A stretch of DNA of 64,000 nucleotides, taken from assembly GCF_000715075.1 (NCBI RefSeq), contig NC_134101.1, forward strand, positions 133,190,237-133,254,236, written 5' to 3'. The position numbers were made by a program, and so were the translations under genes. Position 1 is the first letter of the stretch. The number at the start of each line of letters is the position of its first letter. Under the pieces are notes generated by a model, which saw nothing but the letters and a program-made list of their open reading frames with translations, was not told the DNA's origin and searched no databases. Origin of the DNA: Nicotiana tabacum. Lineage: Eukaryota > Streptophyta > Magnoliopsida > Solanales > Solanaceae. Positions 1-10,725 of this stretch are shown piece after piece.

Positions 1-52
1 GGAAAGAAAGTTGGGGACAATGCTAACATACTACCTTCATGTAGTATGTTAG

Positions 53-100
<48 letters not shown>

Positions 101-1355
101 GCGTATATAACGCCATCTGTTCATGGGTCAATGTGCATGTATAAATGAATGAAATGCATGAGAAGTACGCCATTAAAATCTTTCGGAACGTCATAAGACC
201 ATTATGCCTCTGATTAATATCATGAAATAAACTTCATCAACTTACGTATTTTCTGAGACCCGTGAACAGAAGATACAATAATAAACCATATGGGGAATCA
301 AGAACATAAGCATCTCTAGCATTTCTATGAATAAAGTCATTTATGGAAGTTGTATATTTTCTCGTTTCGTTTGCATTGTACGGATCATGCCAAAAGAAAA
401 GAAGGGATAGCCTTAACATACCTGAACCGATTCTCTTGACACCTTCTAACACACGCCAATTGCGACAAAATACGTAACGATGAAATCGAAATAGGAAACA
501 ATCCATATGATATTCTTGAAAAATATTGCACCGTACTCCTTTAGAATCACAAATCCCACGTTGCTATAGTATTAGATAGCCTTCGTATGAAACATTTGAA
601 GTTATTAAGTTGCTATTTCAAATCAACATCTTTGCTGAAGCTTATCATGTTCCATTCCACGTCTTTGTGAATTTGAATAGGCATTCTTAATCACATCTTT
701 CCTCCCAAAATGAGATAACGAAAGCTCTTAAATTAGCAGAGGTGAGCCATTCATTTTGGTGAATAAGAGAGGTTATTTTTAACCTTTAGATATGGGCCCC
801 ACTAGGATGACTAATCCTTGCCACCTTGAAGAATGATTTAAGAGTCAATTTAGTTGATTTATGTTGCTGCCACGTTGATGTTTACCCATTCCCAACCAAT
901 TAACCACCAATACCTTAATTAATTTGTTAATTCCCATTAATCAATAATTATCTAATTATCCACATAATTAGGAATTATCTCAAATTACTTAAAATACTAC
1001 TCACTTTTAACACACTTTGTACATCTTACTATTATGGCATGTGGTATCTTGTATAGCACTAGTCCATAAATATCGGGTATTATAGCTTGGACCGTATTTT
1101 ATCTTAAAATGTCAAACTTCGACGAAACTCATTTTCTTCAATTTGCTTACCCTCTCATCTTCACGAATTTACTTATCACTTGTTTGAAGTAACATAATGC
1201 TTATAATCTCAAAATAATCTCATTCCCGAACTTACGTCGATTAACTTACGACGAAACTTTAATGTATGAAAATGCGGGATGTAACATCTCATTTTCTGAG
1301 CTTCCATCAATTTATTTATGGCGTACTTACACGTACGAAAACATGGGGTGTATCA
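1..1355 (-). mobile_element. Partial 3' LTR of a minus-strand Gypsy-type element
   Basis: Read on the minus strand, an LTR starts at 1355 with TGATACACCCCATG, a variant of the usual TGTTACACCCC start, and runs off the left edge of the window. The stretch at about 1120-1355 resembles the complete LTR end at 56030-56242: both share the 'ttcgacgaaact', 'cttacgacg' and 'tatgaaaa..tgggg..gtaaca' blocks in the same order. A polypurine tract lies immediately upstream in element sense (plus 1356-1371), which makes this the 3' LTR. No coding sequence is recognised. Because its outer end is missing, no target-site duplication can be checked. Confidence 0.7.
21..99. repeat. Perfect hairpin followed by (AT)n microsatellite
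   Basis: Bases 21-34 and 41-54 are perfect reverse complements (14-bp arms, first arm tgctaacatactac) around a 6-base loop. An uninterrupted AT dinucleotide run follows directly to about 99. Both lie inside the LTR that fills the left edge of the window. They may be a secondary insertion or a stem of the LTR itself; the sequence does not decide. Confidence 0.85.
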
Positions 1356-1390
1356 TCATTCCCCACTTTGGAACATTCGTCCTCGAATGT
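1356..1390 (-). other. Polypurine tract and pre-PPT motif of the left Gypsy element
   Basis: On the minus strand this reads a TTCGAGGACGAA block followed by a purine-rich run (AAAGTGGGGAATGA) that abuts the LTR start at 1355. A purine tract at this place primes plus-strand DNA synthesis in LTR retrotransposons. The same TTCGAGGACGAA block precedes the PPT of the element at 30257-40018. Confidence 0.7.
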
Positions 1391-3560
1391 TGACCGATGC
1401 ACTTATTATTTTCGTAACTTATGTCTGCCGAATACTTTAGTACTCTTCTTGCCATCTAGGCAACTGTTCTACGGATAAATCCAAAGGCCAGGGAATTCCC
1501 TCCTTTAGGCCTCTTTCTCACACCACAACTTGTGGTCGGAATCCTTCCAATCTCGTAACTGTTGCTACCTTCCATCATGCAGCCTGTATGACTTTTCCTT
1601 GTACGTGCGTCTATGCGACTCTTCTCTTCTCTTTCATCCAGCTTGTAGCCAATCTCTAGGCCTCACTTTGTAAACATATACAAAGCTTGATAAAATGTCT
1701 CTCTGGGCATCTATAGGTATAATGAAGTTCTTCGCTCGGTACTTTATTGAACTTACGAATATTGCTATACCTTATTTCATAGATCCGTTTATCCATCCGT
1801 ATGACTTTACTGCATCTAGGTAGGTCATACTATACCATGACTCTTACTTCGATTTATCATTGCTGAGGTCTGCTACCAAACTCCAGGTTACCCTCTCATT
1901 GCTTCTCATGTATGTATAAATCTAAGTCCTTTAATGCTTCCTCGTTACTGTTCATCGGAAGGATGGAATCCTTATCTCTTCTCATACATTGGAACTTTAT
2001 CCATCTATTGTTGATTCACCTCAATATTGATCTACAATCTACTACGAATAACTTGAAACCTCTTATCTAATCACTAGGGCTCACGTTGCATCGTGGAACA
2101 TTTGAAGTGATTTTCCTAACCCACCTCGGACGATACGATACTATACTTTAATAACGTATTTCGTGATTCATCTTATGTGGGGTATTCTAATCTCATGCCG
2201 TCCGTGAAATCTTTTCTTCTTCTTTTTTCTCAATCGAAGGCCCAAACATCATCCTTTATCTGTCACAATTACACTCTCATTCTATTACCAGGGAGTATTC
2301 CATCTCTTCTAAAAGCTACTAGTCTTAGACTCTTTTGAGTTCATTCAGGCTATACTGATCTTTCTATAACTTAGAGAAACCATTAACTCTTTTATTTTCT
2401 GGGCTTAATCCCGAGGACTTATCCATTTCTCGTCACCTTTTCACTCGCCCTTTCTTGTCCTTACTCCATTCTTCCTAAAATCTTGTCGCTTTACCATACT
2501 TTAGCTTGCGACCATACATGTCTATTTATACTACTCACAACCTTCCTTCAACTTGCTTGCGCCATAGATTTTCTTATGTTATTCTGGAACATCAAGAGAG
2601 ACATCACATCATCTCTAACTCTTCTTTACTCTCTTAACTAGACCTCTTGGTATCTGGAAACCATAGTTTGGAAGATATGCCACTAATGACACCGCTATCA
2701 TTCCTGGATACTGAATCCCAACGCTTCTAGACCTCTATCTGAAGTATGGATTATTCACAACCTTCTGCACCTGAGTATCTCAAACGTTGTTAACCTTTAC
2801 CTTACTTACCTTAAAATATCGCCGTATCTCTTCTATTCCTTTTATAACCTCCCTTCCACATAGTTACCTCTACAACTTGAAGCTCTATTATAATACTTGC
2901 ACCTCTGGTGCATACACAATCTGGTGGGAGCTTCATACCGACTTCTTATGAGGTTGATACTTTTCTAACTAGCTTTATCGTAGAGCCATTATAGAATATG
3001 GCTACTGTACTATCTCTTTTGTACCTCTGATATTTAAGAGTTATCCTGCAATGTTCTCAATCACGATTTATAATTTTCTGGGTCCAATAATCAGACTCCT
3101 GATTTACTTAGTTGATGTAACTCTTTAGTTTCCTCTTCCCTCTGATCAACCTTTATGTAGGCTTAAGCTATCTTTCGATTTGCGGCTCCTGGTATTAGTT
3201 ATTATTTTACCTTTCATAGACGCTATGGAATATCCGTGATACCATCATCTAAAAATTCAATCCTTTGTCTATGACCTGGACTCAATTCTTTCTTTTAACT
3301 TATACCGGAGTCTTCTACAACTGTATGATTGTCAACATATATACTGCATGGATACTACTCCAAAATTTTATGTGCATTCATATCGTAACTAACTTTGGAT
3401 CGTTGATCGAATAATTCCTTTCGTTCATTCTCAGCTTTGTTCAAACGTAAGCAATTACTTTTCCTAGTGTTTCTGCCCCTTGTTGTGTGCATACTTGGCT
3501 TATCTTGGCGCTCACTAATATTAGAATCCCATGTAACCCATATGATCTCGAATATCACTT
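1391..3560 (-). mobile_element. Interior of non-coding Gypsy-type element (truncated)
   Basis: This stretch aligns by eye, with indels, to the interior of the nested element at 49853-51060. Shared blocks include the 'catctataggt', 'cactagggctcac' and 'atacttggct' segments. About 0.8 kb (near 2580-3330) has no obvious counterpart there. No gag, protease, reverse transcriptase or integrase motif was recognised on either strand, and all open frames are short. The likeness stops near 3560, where different AT-rich DNA begins, so the 5' part of this element is missing. The best reading is a non-autonomous (LARD-like) or fully decayed Gypsy relative, oriented minus because the PPT lies at its left edge. 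Confidence 0.6.
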
Positions 3561-3866
3561 ACTTCCTGTGCTTATCCGTCAAGTATTTATAAGCCAAAAT
3601 CAATTAAAAGTAAGTTTGCCATCTTCAACTTATAATTTTTTAGTTTATAAGTAATTTTAGAGCCGCTTTAGTTAAGCTTCTTGGAGGTCAAAAGTACTTT
3701 TTTTGCTCAAAAAATTATTTCTTGATAATTTGAAATGTTTGGCCACGACAAAAAAAGTATTTTTCAGCAGCAGAAGCAATTTTTCTGCTTTTGGAAATAA
3801 GCTACAAATTTTAGCTTCTTCCAAGAAGCAGAAGCAGAAATTTTATTCAAGACAAAAATATTAAAT

Positions 3867-3907
<41 letters not shown>

Positions 3908-4446
3908 TCCCTTACTAATTTAATTTTTTTTCTACCCCCTTTTTATTCTCTTTCTCCTATTCCTCTTTATTACAAATAGATCTCTTCTTTTATATGGTGA
4001 TTTATAAGAGTAGATTTTAAGTAAATATTGAATGATGTATTTTGATATATTTAAATCATCATTTAATAATAAGTAATATCATGTACCCAATAGTATTGCT
4101 TCGAAATAATTATATTTTATATTAATTAAAATATTTAATTTATATTATATATTTTTGTTGAATTCCTATATAATAAATATTTAAATTCATATTTCTTTTT
4201 AAATAATACTAATTACAAACTGAATCTTTACTGTCATTTATCGTAATTTGATATTCAAAAGTACTTTTTGGTAAGATTCGTCAAACACAATTTGCTTACA
4301 AAAAACACTACTCAAATGAATTGACCAAACACAAACGGTTATTTTGCAAAAAACAAGCACTTTTGAATAAAAGTACTTTTCAAAATTTGAACAAAAATAC
4401 TTTTCAAAATAAGTAGTTTTTTGTAGTTTGGTCAAACATGCTCTTA
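3561..4446. mobile_element. AT-rich small transposon remnant (hAT-MITE-like), with (TA)n
   Basis: The stretch is built from runs such as 'aaaagtactttt', 'agcagaagcaa' and 'tttggccacgac', and ends with 'tttggtcaaacatgctctta'. This vocabulary is typical of AT-rich non-autonomous hAT-like MITEs of Solanaceae, recalled from memory. A (TA)n run lies at about 3872-3901. I could not fix matching terminal inverted repeats or a target-site duplication, so the limits are approximate and the class is tentative. Confidence 0.35.
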
Positions 4447-4881
4447 ATTTGTTTAACAACAATAATAACAAACCCAGTGTAATATTACAAGTGCGATCTG
4501 GGGAGGTTGGTATGTACGCAAATCCTACCCCTAACCCATAAGAAGGTAGAAAAACTGTTTTCGATAAACCCTAAGTTCAGAACTTAATTTGACCAAGTTT
4601 ACTATTTTTACTGTTGATATTTTCCTATTCTCAATATACCTTTTCCAAAATAAAATTCCTAACTTCCTCTCAACTCCATATTCATTGTTTCTCATTTTTC
4701 TCGTGACTACTTTTAATTTTTTTTAAATAATATATTTTGGTCATTTAGTTGAAAGAACATCCTAACAGTTTTTTTTTTACTAAAAATTATTATTAGTTTC
4801 TAACACTTTTATCCAAACATATAATTATCCATTAAAAGAAGCAGTTTCAAACAACTACTCCAAACATGCTCTTACTAAGGT
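4447..4881. other. AT-rich intergenic stretch without recognised gene
   Basis: No convincing coding frame was found. A second copy of the 13-mer aaacatgctctta (4862-4874; first at 4434-4446) hints at another small-transposon edge just before the Copia insertion site. The Copia target-site duplication TAGGT is at 4882-4886. Confidence 0.5.
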
Positions 4882-4886
4882 TAGGT

Positions 4887-5134
4887 TGTAATAAAATAAA
4901 AGTAATGCAGTAAAATGTAAATAAGAAGAGATAGAAAGAAGGGAGAAGTGTTTTATTTTTTCACTTTGATGTATTTTTTCATTGCAATTACATGGCCTTT
5001 TATAGGCATAAAAAGTAAAAATGATGGACATAAAGTAGGAAATTTAATCTTTAAGTTATTCACAACATGGGCATCCAATGTAGCATCCAATGTAGTATCC
5101 AAAGTAGTATCCAATGTACAAACTATTCATAACA
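4887..5134 (-). repeat. 3' LTR of Copia element
   Basis: This 248-bp LTR reads TGTTATGAATAG...TTATTACA on the minus strand. It carries a TATA-like box (CTATAAAAGG on minus, plus about 4995-5004). A run of roughly 12-bp units (catccaatgtag and variants) lies at about 5071-5117. This copy has one unit more than its partner LTR, which accounts for the 12-bp length difference. Confidence 0.93.
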
Positions 5135-5143
5135 CTCCCCCTT
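5135..5143 (-). other. Polypurine tract of Copia element
   Basis: On the minus strand the bases AAGGGGGAG directly precede the 3' LTR. That is the expected position and composition for the plus-strand primer. Confidence 0.85.
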
Positions 5144-5207
5144 GGATGTCCATGTAAGATAATGTGCCTCATTAAAAACTTACAAAAAAATATTGGGATG
5201 TACATAG

Positions 5208-6735
5208 TTATTTATAATATGCATTATTTGCTGCCTCGTTAAAAACCTTATCAGGAAAACCCAGTGGGACAAAACCTTGGTTACGAAAAAGAGTGCAGCG
5301 TGTAGTTACTCCCCCTGATGAAAAATCACTTAATGTCTCGAAGACGACGCATTCCAATCTTATATAGCAGCTTTTCAAATATTGAGGTTGGTAACGCCTT
5401 AGTGAACAGATCAGCCAAATTATCACTTGAACGAACTTATTGTGCATCTATTTCACCATTCTCCTGAAGATCATGAGTGAAAAAGAATTTCGGTGAAATG
5501 TGTTTTGTTCTATCTCCTTTGATATATCCTCCTTTCAATTGAGCTATGCATGCAGCATTGTCTTCATACAATATTGTTGGAATATTCTCTTTCGAAGAAA
5601 GACCACATATTTGCTGAATGTGTTGAGTTATAGATCTTAACCAAATGCATTCTCGACTTGCTTCGTGAATGGCTATTATCTCTGCATGATTTGAAGAAGT
5701 AGCAACCATAGTTTGTTTTGTCGAATGCCATGATATGGCTGTACCTCCACTTGTAAATAAATAGCCTGTCTGAGATCGACCTTTGTGTGGATCAGACAAA
5801 TATCCTGCATCTGCATAACCAATCAATGATGGCTTGGATTCATTTGAATAAAATAAACCCATATCAATGGTCCCTTGGAGGTATTTGAATATATGTTTAA
5901 TACCATTCCAGTGTCTTTGTGTTGGCGAAGTACTAAATCTTGCCAATAAGCTTACTAAGAAAGCTATATTTGGTCAGAAATTATTGGCAAGATACATTAA
6001 TGCCCCAATTGCACTAAGATATGGTACTTCAGCACCAAGAAGCTCTTCATCATTTTCATGAGGTCGGAATGAATCTTTCTTTATATCAAGTGATCTGACA
6101 ACCATCGGGGTACTCAATGGATGTGATTTATCCATATAGAATCGCTTTAAAATCTTTTCGGTGTATGTTGATTGATGGACAAATATTCCATCTTTCATAT
6201 ACTCAATTTGTAAACCAAGACAAAATTTTGTCTTTCCAAGATCTTTCATTTCAAATTCTTTCTTCAAACAGTCTACTATTTTTGGAAGCTCCCCAGGAGT
6301 TCCAATGATATTTAAATCATCAACATACACGACGATTATAACAAATTCAGATCCAGACCTTTTTATAAAGACACAAGGACAAATTGGATCATTCTTGTAC
6401 TCTTCTTTCAACAGGTATTCACTCAGGCGATTGTACCACATATGACCTGATTGTTTCAATCCGTATAAAGATTTCTGAAGCTTTATTGAATAAGTTTCTC
6501 GAAAACTTTTATATACTTCTGGCACTTTAAATCCCTCAGGTACTTTCATAAAAATTTCATTGTCTAATGATCCATACAAATAGGCTGTAACAACATCCAT
6601 TAGATGCATATCAAGTTTTTCTTGCACTGCCATATTTATGAGATACCTGAAGGTGATAGCATCCACTACAGGAGAATATGTCTCCATATAATCAATTCCA
6701 GGCCTTTGGGAAAACCCTTGTCCCGGTTGAGACAT
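5208..6735 (-). pseudogene. Copia pol remnant: reverse transcriptase and RNase H
   Basis: On the minus strand, 6735-5974 encodes a Copia-type reverse transcriptase (RVT_2). It has the 'SQRPGIDYMETYSPV' block, 'KSLYGLKQSG' and the active-site box YVDD, followed by 'MKDLGKTKFCLGLQIEY'. The same frame continues at 5946-5437 as RNase H, with candidate acidic residues in YADAGY, HAEI and EDNAA. The two are separated only by a TGA near 5974, where an arginine CGA would fit, so it is a likely C-to-T change. Open sequence before 'SQRPG' is replaced by unrelated codons. Family members normally have about 80 more residues there, so the finger region appears deleted. A further C-terminal stretch continues in another frame to about 5208. 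Not functional. Confidence 0.92.
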
Positions 6736-6811
6736 AACTTATTGATGTCTCTTCATTTTTATTATTTTCAGGTACCTGGACCTCTCCTAAGGTCTTATCA
6801 TTTGTTACGTC

Positions 6812-7246
6812 TTAGGGCTCTTCTTGAGCCACTACCTCTGTGTTATGTTCACTTTGATCACTTGCTCCTTTTCTTCTTCGAGGATTTTTATCTTTAGAAC
6901 CGATTGGTCTACCACGTTTCAAGCATGGCTTAGACTCATTTGCTTTAATTAATTGTCCTGCCGGGATATCAACTCGAATTGGAGCATTAGCAGCTGGAAT
7001 ATGTGACTTAGTCACCCTTGGTAGGTTAGTGAATGCATCTGGCAATTGATTTGCAATATTTTGTAAATGAATAATCTTTTGAACCTCTTGTTCATATTGA
7101 TTTGTTCGAGGATCTAAATGAGATAGTGATAATGCATTCCAATCTATCTTCTTTTTTAGCTGCTTATTTTCTCCCCTTAATGTTGGATATACTGACTCAT
7201 CAAAATGGCAATCAGAAAATCTTGTCGTAAATAAATCTCCAGTCAT
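6812..7246 (-). pseudogene. Copia pol remnant: integrase-RT linker
   Basis: Minus-strand frame of 144 codons beginning MTGDLFTTRFSDCHFDES and ending in a basic segment (PCLKRGRPIGSKDKNPRRRK) plus an acidic tail. It corresponds to the variable region between the integrase core and reverse transcriptase of Copia polyproteins. A stop just upstream (after 'SPSIIKYL' at about 7250) separates it from the integrase part, and a frame change downstream separates it from reverse transcriptase. The basic GRPIGSKDK stretch recurs in plant Copia elements; I infer no specific activity. Confidence 0.8.
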
Positions 7247-7249
7247 CGG

Positions 7250-8546
7250 CTATAGATATTTTATAATAGAAGGAGATTCATATCCAACATATATCCCCAA
7301 CCTTCTTTGAAGACCCATCTTTGTGCATTGTGGTGGAGCAATTGGAACATATATCGCACAACCAAAGATCCTAAGATGGGAAATATTTGGCTCCTGACCA
7401 AAAGCCAATTGCAATGAGGAGACTTTATGATAACTTGTGGGCCTTATCCGCACAAGTGCTGCTGCGTGCAAAATAGAATGACCCCATACTGAAATGGAAA
7501 GTTTTGTTCCCATAAGCATTAGTCTAGCAATTAATTAGAGGCGTTTGATCAATGATTCTGCTAGACCATTTTGTGTATGACACATGAGCAACCGGATGCT
7601 CAATTGTTATCCCAGTTGAAATACAATAATTATTAAAGGCTTGGGATGTAAACTCACCAGCATTATCAAGACGAATTGTCTTAATTGCATAATCTGGAAA
7701 TTGTGCTCTTAGCTTTATTATTTGAGCAAACAATCTCGCAAATACCATATTGCGAGTTGATAGTAAGCACACATGTGACCATCTTGTAGATGCATCTATC
7801 AAAACCATATAATATTTGAATGGTCCACATGGAGGGTGAATGGGCCCACATATATCACCTTGTATACGTTCCAGAAATGCAGGGGATTCCATCCTAACTT
7901 TAATAGTTGATGGTCTAATAATTAATTTTCCTTGAGAACATGCAGCACAAGAGAATTCCTTAAATTGAAGAATCTTCTGATTCTTCATTGCATGTCCATG
8001 TGAATTCTCAATTATTTTACGCATCATATTAGAACCAGGATGGCCCAACCGGTCATGCCAAATAATAAAATTATCTTGATTAGTAAACTTCTCGTTTACT
8101 ATGGCATGTGTTTCAATCCTGCTAATACTTGTGTAGTATAAGCCGGAGGAAAGAGCAGGTAACATTTCAAACACATATTTCTTACCGGACATTATTGTAG
8201 TAATATAAAGATATTCAATCTTTTCATCATTTGTAGTCTCAATATGATAGCCATTTTGGCGAATATCTTTGAAACTTAATAAGTTTCTTTGAAATTTACT
8301 ACAATATAGTGCTTCATCAATAGTTAAATTTGTTCCTCCTGGTAGTAATAAATTAGCTCTTCCAGAACCTTCAATTAATCTTGTACTACCGGATATTGTA
8401 TTAACATTCGCTTCTTTCATTACCAAATAAGAGAAATATCTCTTATCTTTTAAAATAATGTGTGTTGTAGCACTATCCAGAAGACATATATCATCTTTAT
8501 TAATCTTGAGTCCAACTGAAGACTGGGGAATTTTCATATTCTTCAT
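7250..8546 (-). pseudogene. Copia pol remnant: protease and integrase
   Basis: The minus-strand frame 8546-7524 (340 codons) starts with a Copia protease motif (DSATTHI, Asp at about residue 24). A GAG pre-integrase segment follows (WHDRLGHPGSNMMRK, with CAAC further on giving a zinc-binding HHCC module). Then comes the integrase core with GDICGP and IRLDNAGEF, carrying the first two catalytic aspartates. Near 7580-7600 the frame is lost around 'HPVAH', just where the catalytic glutamate should follow. The integrase C-terminal part resumes at 7519-7250 (SVWGHSILHAAALVRIRP ... GIYVGYESPS). At least one indel and one stop are present, so the protein could not be made whole. Confidence 0.92.
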
Positions 8547-8736
8547 AAAAAAACAAATAATACATCATAAGAAATATGAAAGACAAGCGGAAAAAAAATA
8601 TTAAGAAATACATTAGGAATGTAGAAACTAGCAACACATGATGCATTAGGAAAATACACTCAAGAAAAATAAACTAGTTGCAAATATAAAAATAACAACT
8701 TTTATAGCTTCATTCCCCAGTAAGATGATTAGTTCT

Positions 8737-9767
8737 TCAGTCAATATCCTCAAAGAAGTCTCCAACTTCTAAATGAGTAATATTTGTTAGGCCTTCAAAA
8801 TCATCATCTTTATATGCAAGATGTGCCTTAGAATCATATTTATTTGAGGGACCTGCTTCATCATCATTATTTTGAAAGGTCAAGTGTGCCTCCACATTAT
8901 TTTCTTTTTTCTTGAGGGAGGCTTGATAAAGTTTGACAAAATGTTCTGGCGTACGACAAATGCGTGCCCAATGACCTCTCATACCACATCGGTGACACAT
9001 ACTAGCTTTACCTTTTGAATGATTAATTTGAGAACCCTTATTGTTCTCCAATTTATTTCCACCATAATGACGATAATTGTTTCGCCCCTGCCACGTCCAC
9101 GTTTACGACCATGTCCACGACCACGGTAATTATTTTGTTTTCTTTCAAACTTATCATATGTTGCTACAACATTCACTTCCGGAAATGGAGCTGACTCGGT
9201 GGGAAGAGCTTCATGATTTTTCATTAATAGAGTATTATTCTGCTCAGCCACAAGTAGGCATGCGATTAACTCAGAATATTTCTTAAAACCTTTTTCAAGG
9301 TATTGTTGTTGTAGCACCACATTTGAAACGTGAAAAGTAGAAAATGTTTTTTCCAATAAGTCCTCATCTGTGATAGTGTCTCCACATAATTTTAATAGAG
9401 AACTTACTTTAAAGATAACAGAATTATACTCACTTACGGTTTTAAAGTCTTGCAACCTTAAATGTATCCACTTATACCGAGCTTTCGGTAATACCGTAAG
9501 TTTTAGGTGGTCATATCGATCCTTCAAATTAATCCATAATTCAAGTGGATCTTTTACGGTTAAATATTCAGTTTTTAACCCTTCAAGTAGATGACGAAGG
9601 AAAATCATGGCCTTCACTTTATCCTCATTTGATGCTTCATTTCCTTGTATAATAGTATTTCCAAGACCTTTAGCGTCAAGGTGAATTTCAGCATCAAGAA
9701 CCCATGATAAATAGTTCCTTCCGGTGATGTCAAGTGCCACAAATTCAAGTTTTGATAAATTTGACAT
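8737..9767 (-). pseudogene. Copia gag remnant with zinc knuckle
   Basis: The reading frame starts at 9767 on the minus strand, 74 bases inside the 5' LTR (MSNLSKLEFVALDITGRN). It runs through a gag domain of the UBN2 type (LSWVLDAEIHL, LRLQDFKTVSEYNS) to a Gly/Arg-rich segment. At about 9050-9100 the frame shifts. The second part (9051-8737) holds a textbook CCHC knuckle, CHRCGMRGHWARIC (C-x2-C-x4-H-x4-C). The knuckle binds the packaged RNA in intact elements. The frameshift separates knuckle from capsid, so this copy is defective. Total length, about 340 residues, fits Copia gag. Confidence 0.92.
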
Positions 9768-9840
9768 AGTGAAAACTTAATAAAATATGGCTCAACTTAG
9801 CGGGAGTTAAGAATAAAATTAGAGCTTCGTGCTAATAACG

Positions 9841-10076
9841 TGTAATAAAATAAAAGTAATGCAGTAAAATGTAAATAAGAAGAGATAGAAAGAAGGGAGA
9901 AGTGTTTTCTTCTTTCACTTTGGTGTATTTTTCCATTGCAATTACATGGTCTTTTATAGGCATAAAAAGTAAAGATGATGGACATAAAGTAGGAAATTTA
10001 ATCTTTAAGTTATTCACAACATGAGTATCCAATATAGCATCCAAAGTAGTATCCAATGTACAAACTATTCATAACA
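9841..10076 (-). repeat. 5' LTR of Copia element
   Basis: This 236-bp partner of the 4887-5134 LTR lies upstream in element sense, with the TATA-like box at plus 9951-9959 (minus CTATAAAAG). It differs from its partner by a 12-bp unit and a modest number of substitutions, suggesting a fairly old insertion. It would have been the promoter of the element. Confidence 0.93.
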
Positions 10077-10081
10077 TAGGT

Positions 10082-10725
10082 GACATTTCCTTCAAATATT
10101 TAATTAATTTTTGCAAACAGTGTTTTTAACCTTTTTTTCTAGCACACATGCATTCATAAAAGCGACATTTAAAAAGGGGCAATTGCACAAATAGCCGGCT
10201 AAATCAAATTGCAATTGTATCAACACTGACTTTTGAGAATTTTTAATACTCAATTGTTGAAACACGATTCAAAATAAAAGAAGCTAGTCAGAATATCACA
10301 AATTTGATAAGAAGCTGTATTTTTGTTCACTAACTCTCAAGCAATTCCTAGTCGAATCTTCAGTATCTTTTCTCTCTGTCATTGTAAGTAGAGAACTTGA
10401 AGTGTTTGCATTAAGAATTTTATGGTAAACTACATGTTTGAAATACAAAGGCAACATGCGACTAATTTTAGTTTAGAGGAGAAAGCAACATATATTGTGC
10501 TGGAACAAGTGCACAAATAGTCGATTTCTGAACTGCTATTTAAGCCATGATCTAAGTTTATAATTTTCTTTAAGTTTAGCCATTTGAGAAATAACTTCAA
10601 ACATACGAGATTGAATTTTTGTAAAAATCCACGTATGAAGTTACAAATTTTATTTGAAATTTGGCATACTGATTGTGCAAGTAAACTTTCGGCTTACAAG
10701 TTTAAAGTTTGATTTGTTAGGATAT
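10082..10725. other. AT-rich intergenic stretch
   Basis: No coding frame of note. Phrases such as 'ggggcaattgcacaaatagcc' (about 10177) and 'gtgcacaaatagtcg' (about 10509) repeat imperfectly in the same orientation. They resemble the 'aaaatagcc' vocabulary of the small element at 61915-62455. A degenerate non-autonomous element is possible, but I cannot delimit it. Confidence 0.4.

Larger units (their letters stand above)
4887..10076 (-). mobile_element. Complete but defective Ty1/copia LTR retrotransposon, minus strand
   Basis: Two near-identical short LTRs (4887-5134 and 9841-10076) flank a gag-pol region read on the minus strand. Identical 5-bp direct repeats TAGGT lie outside it at 4882-4886 and 10077-10081, which establishes a complete insertion of 5190 bp. 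The order on the minus strand is 5' LTR, gag with zinc knuckle, protease, integrase, reverse transcriptase, RNase H, PPT, 3' LTR. Integrase before reverse transcriptase defines Copia. Frameshifts, nonsense codons and an apparent loss of the N-terminal reverse transcriptase segment make it non-functional. The sequence after the 5' LTR (cgttattagcacgaag on the minus strand) does not match the initiator-Met tRNA end, so I leave the primer unassigned. Confidence 0.95.

Noticed and set aside
237..506. 89-codon minus-strand open frame at the left edge
   Set aside because: It lies inside a partial LTR, has no family likeness and no homologous frame in the related LTR.
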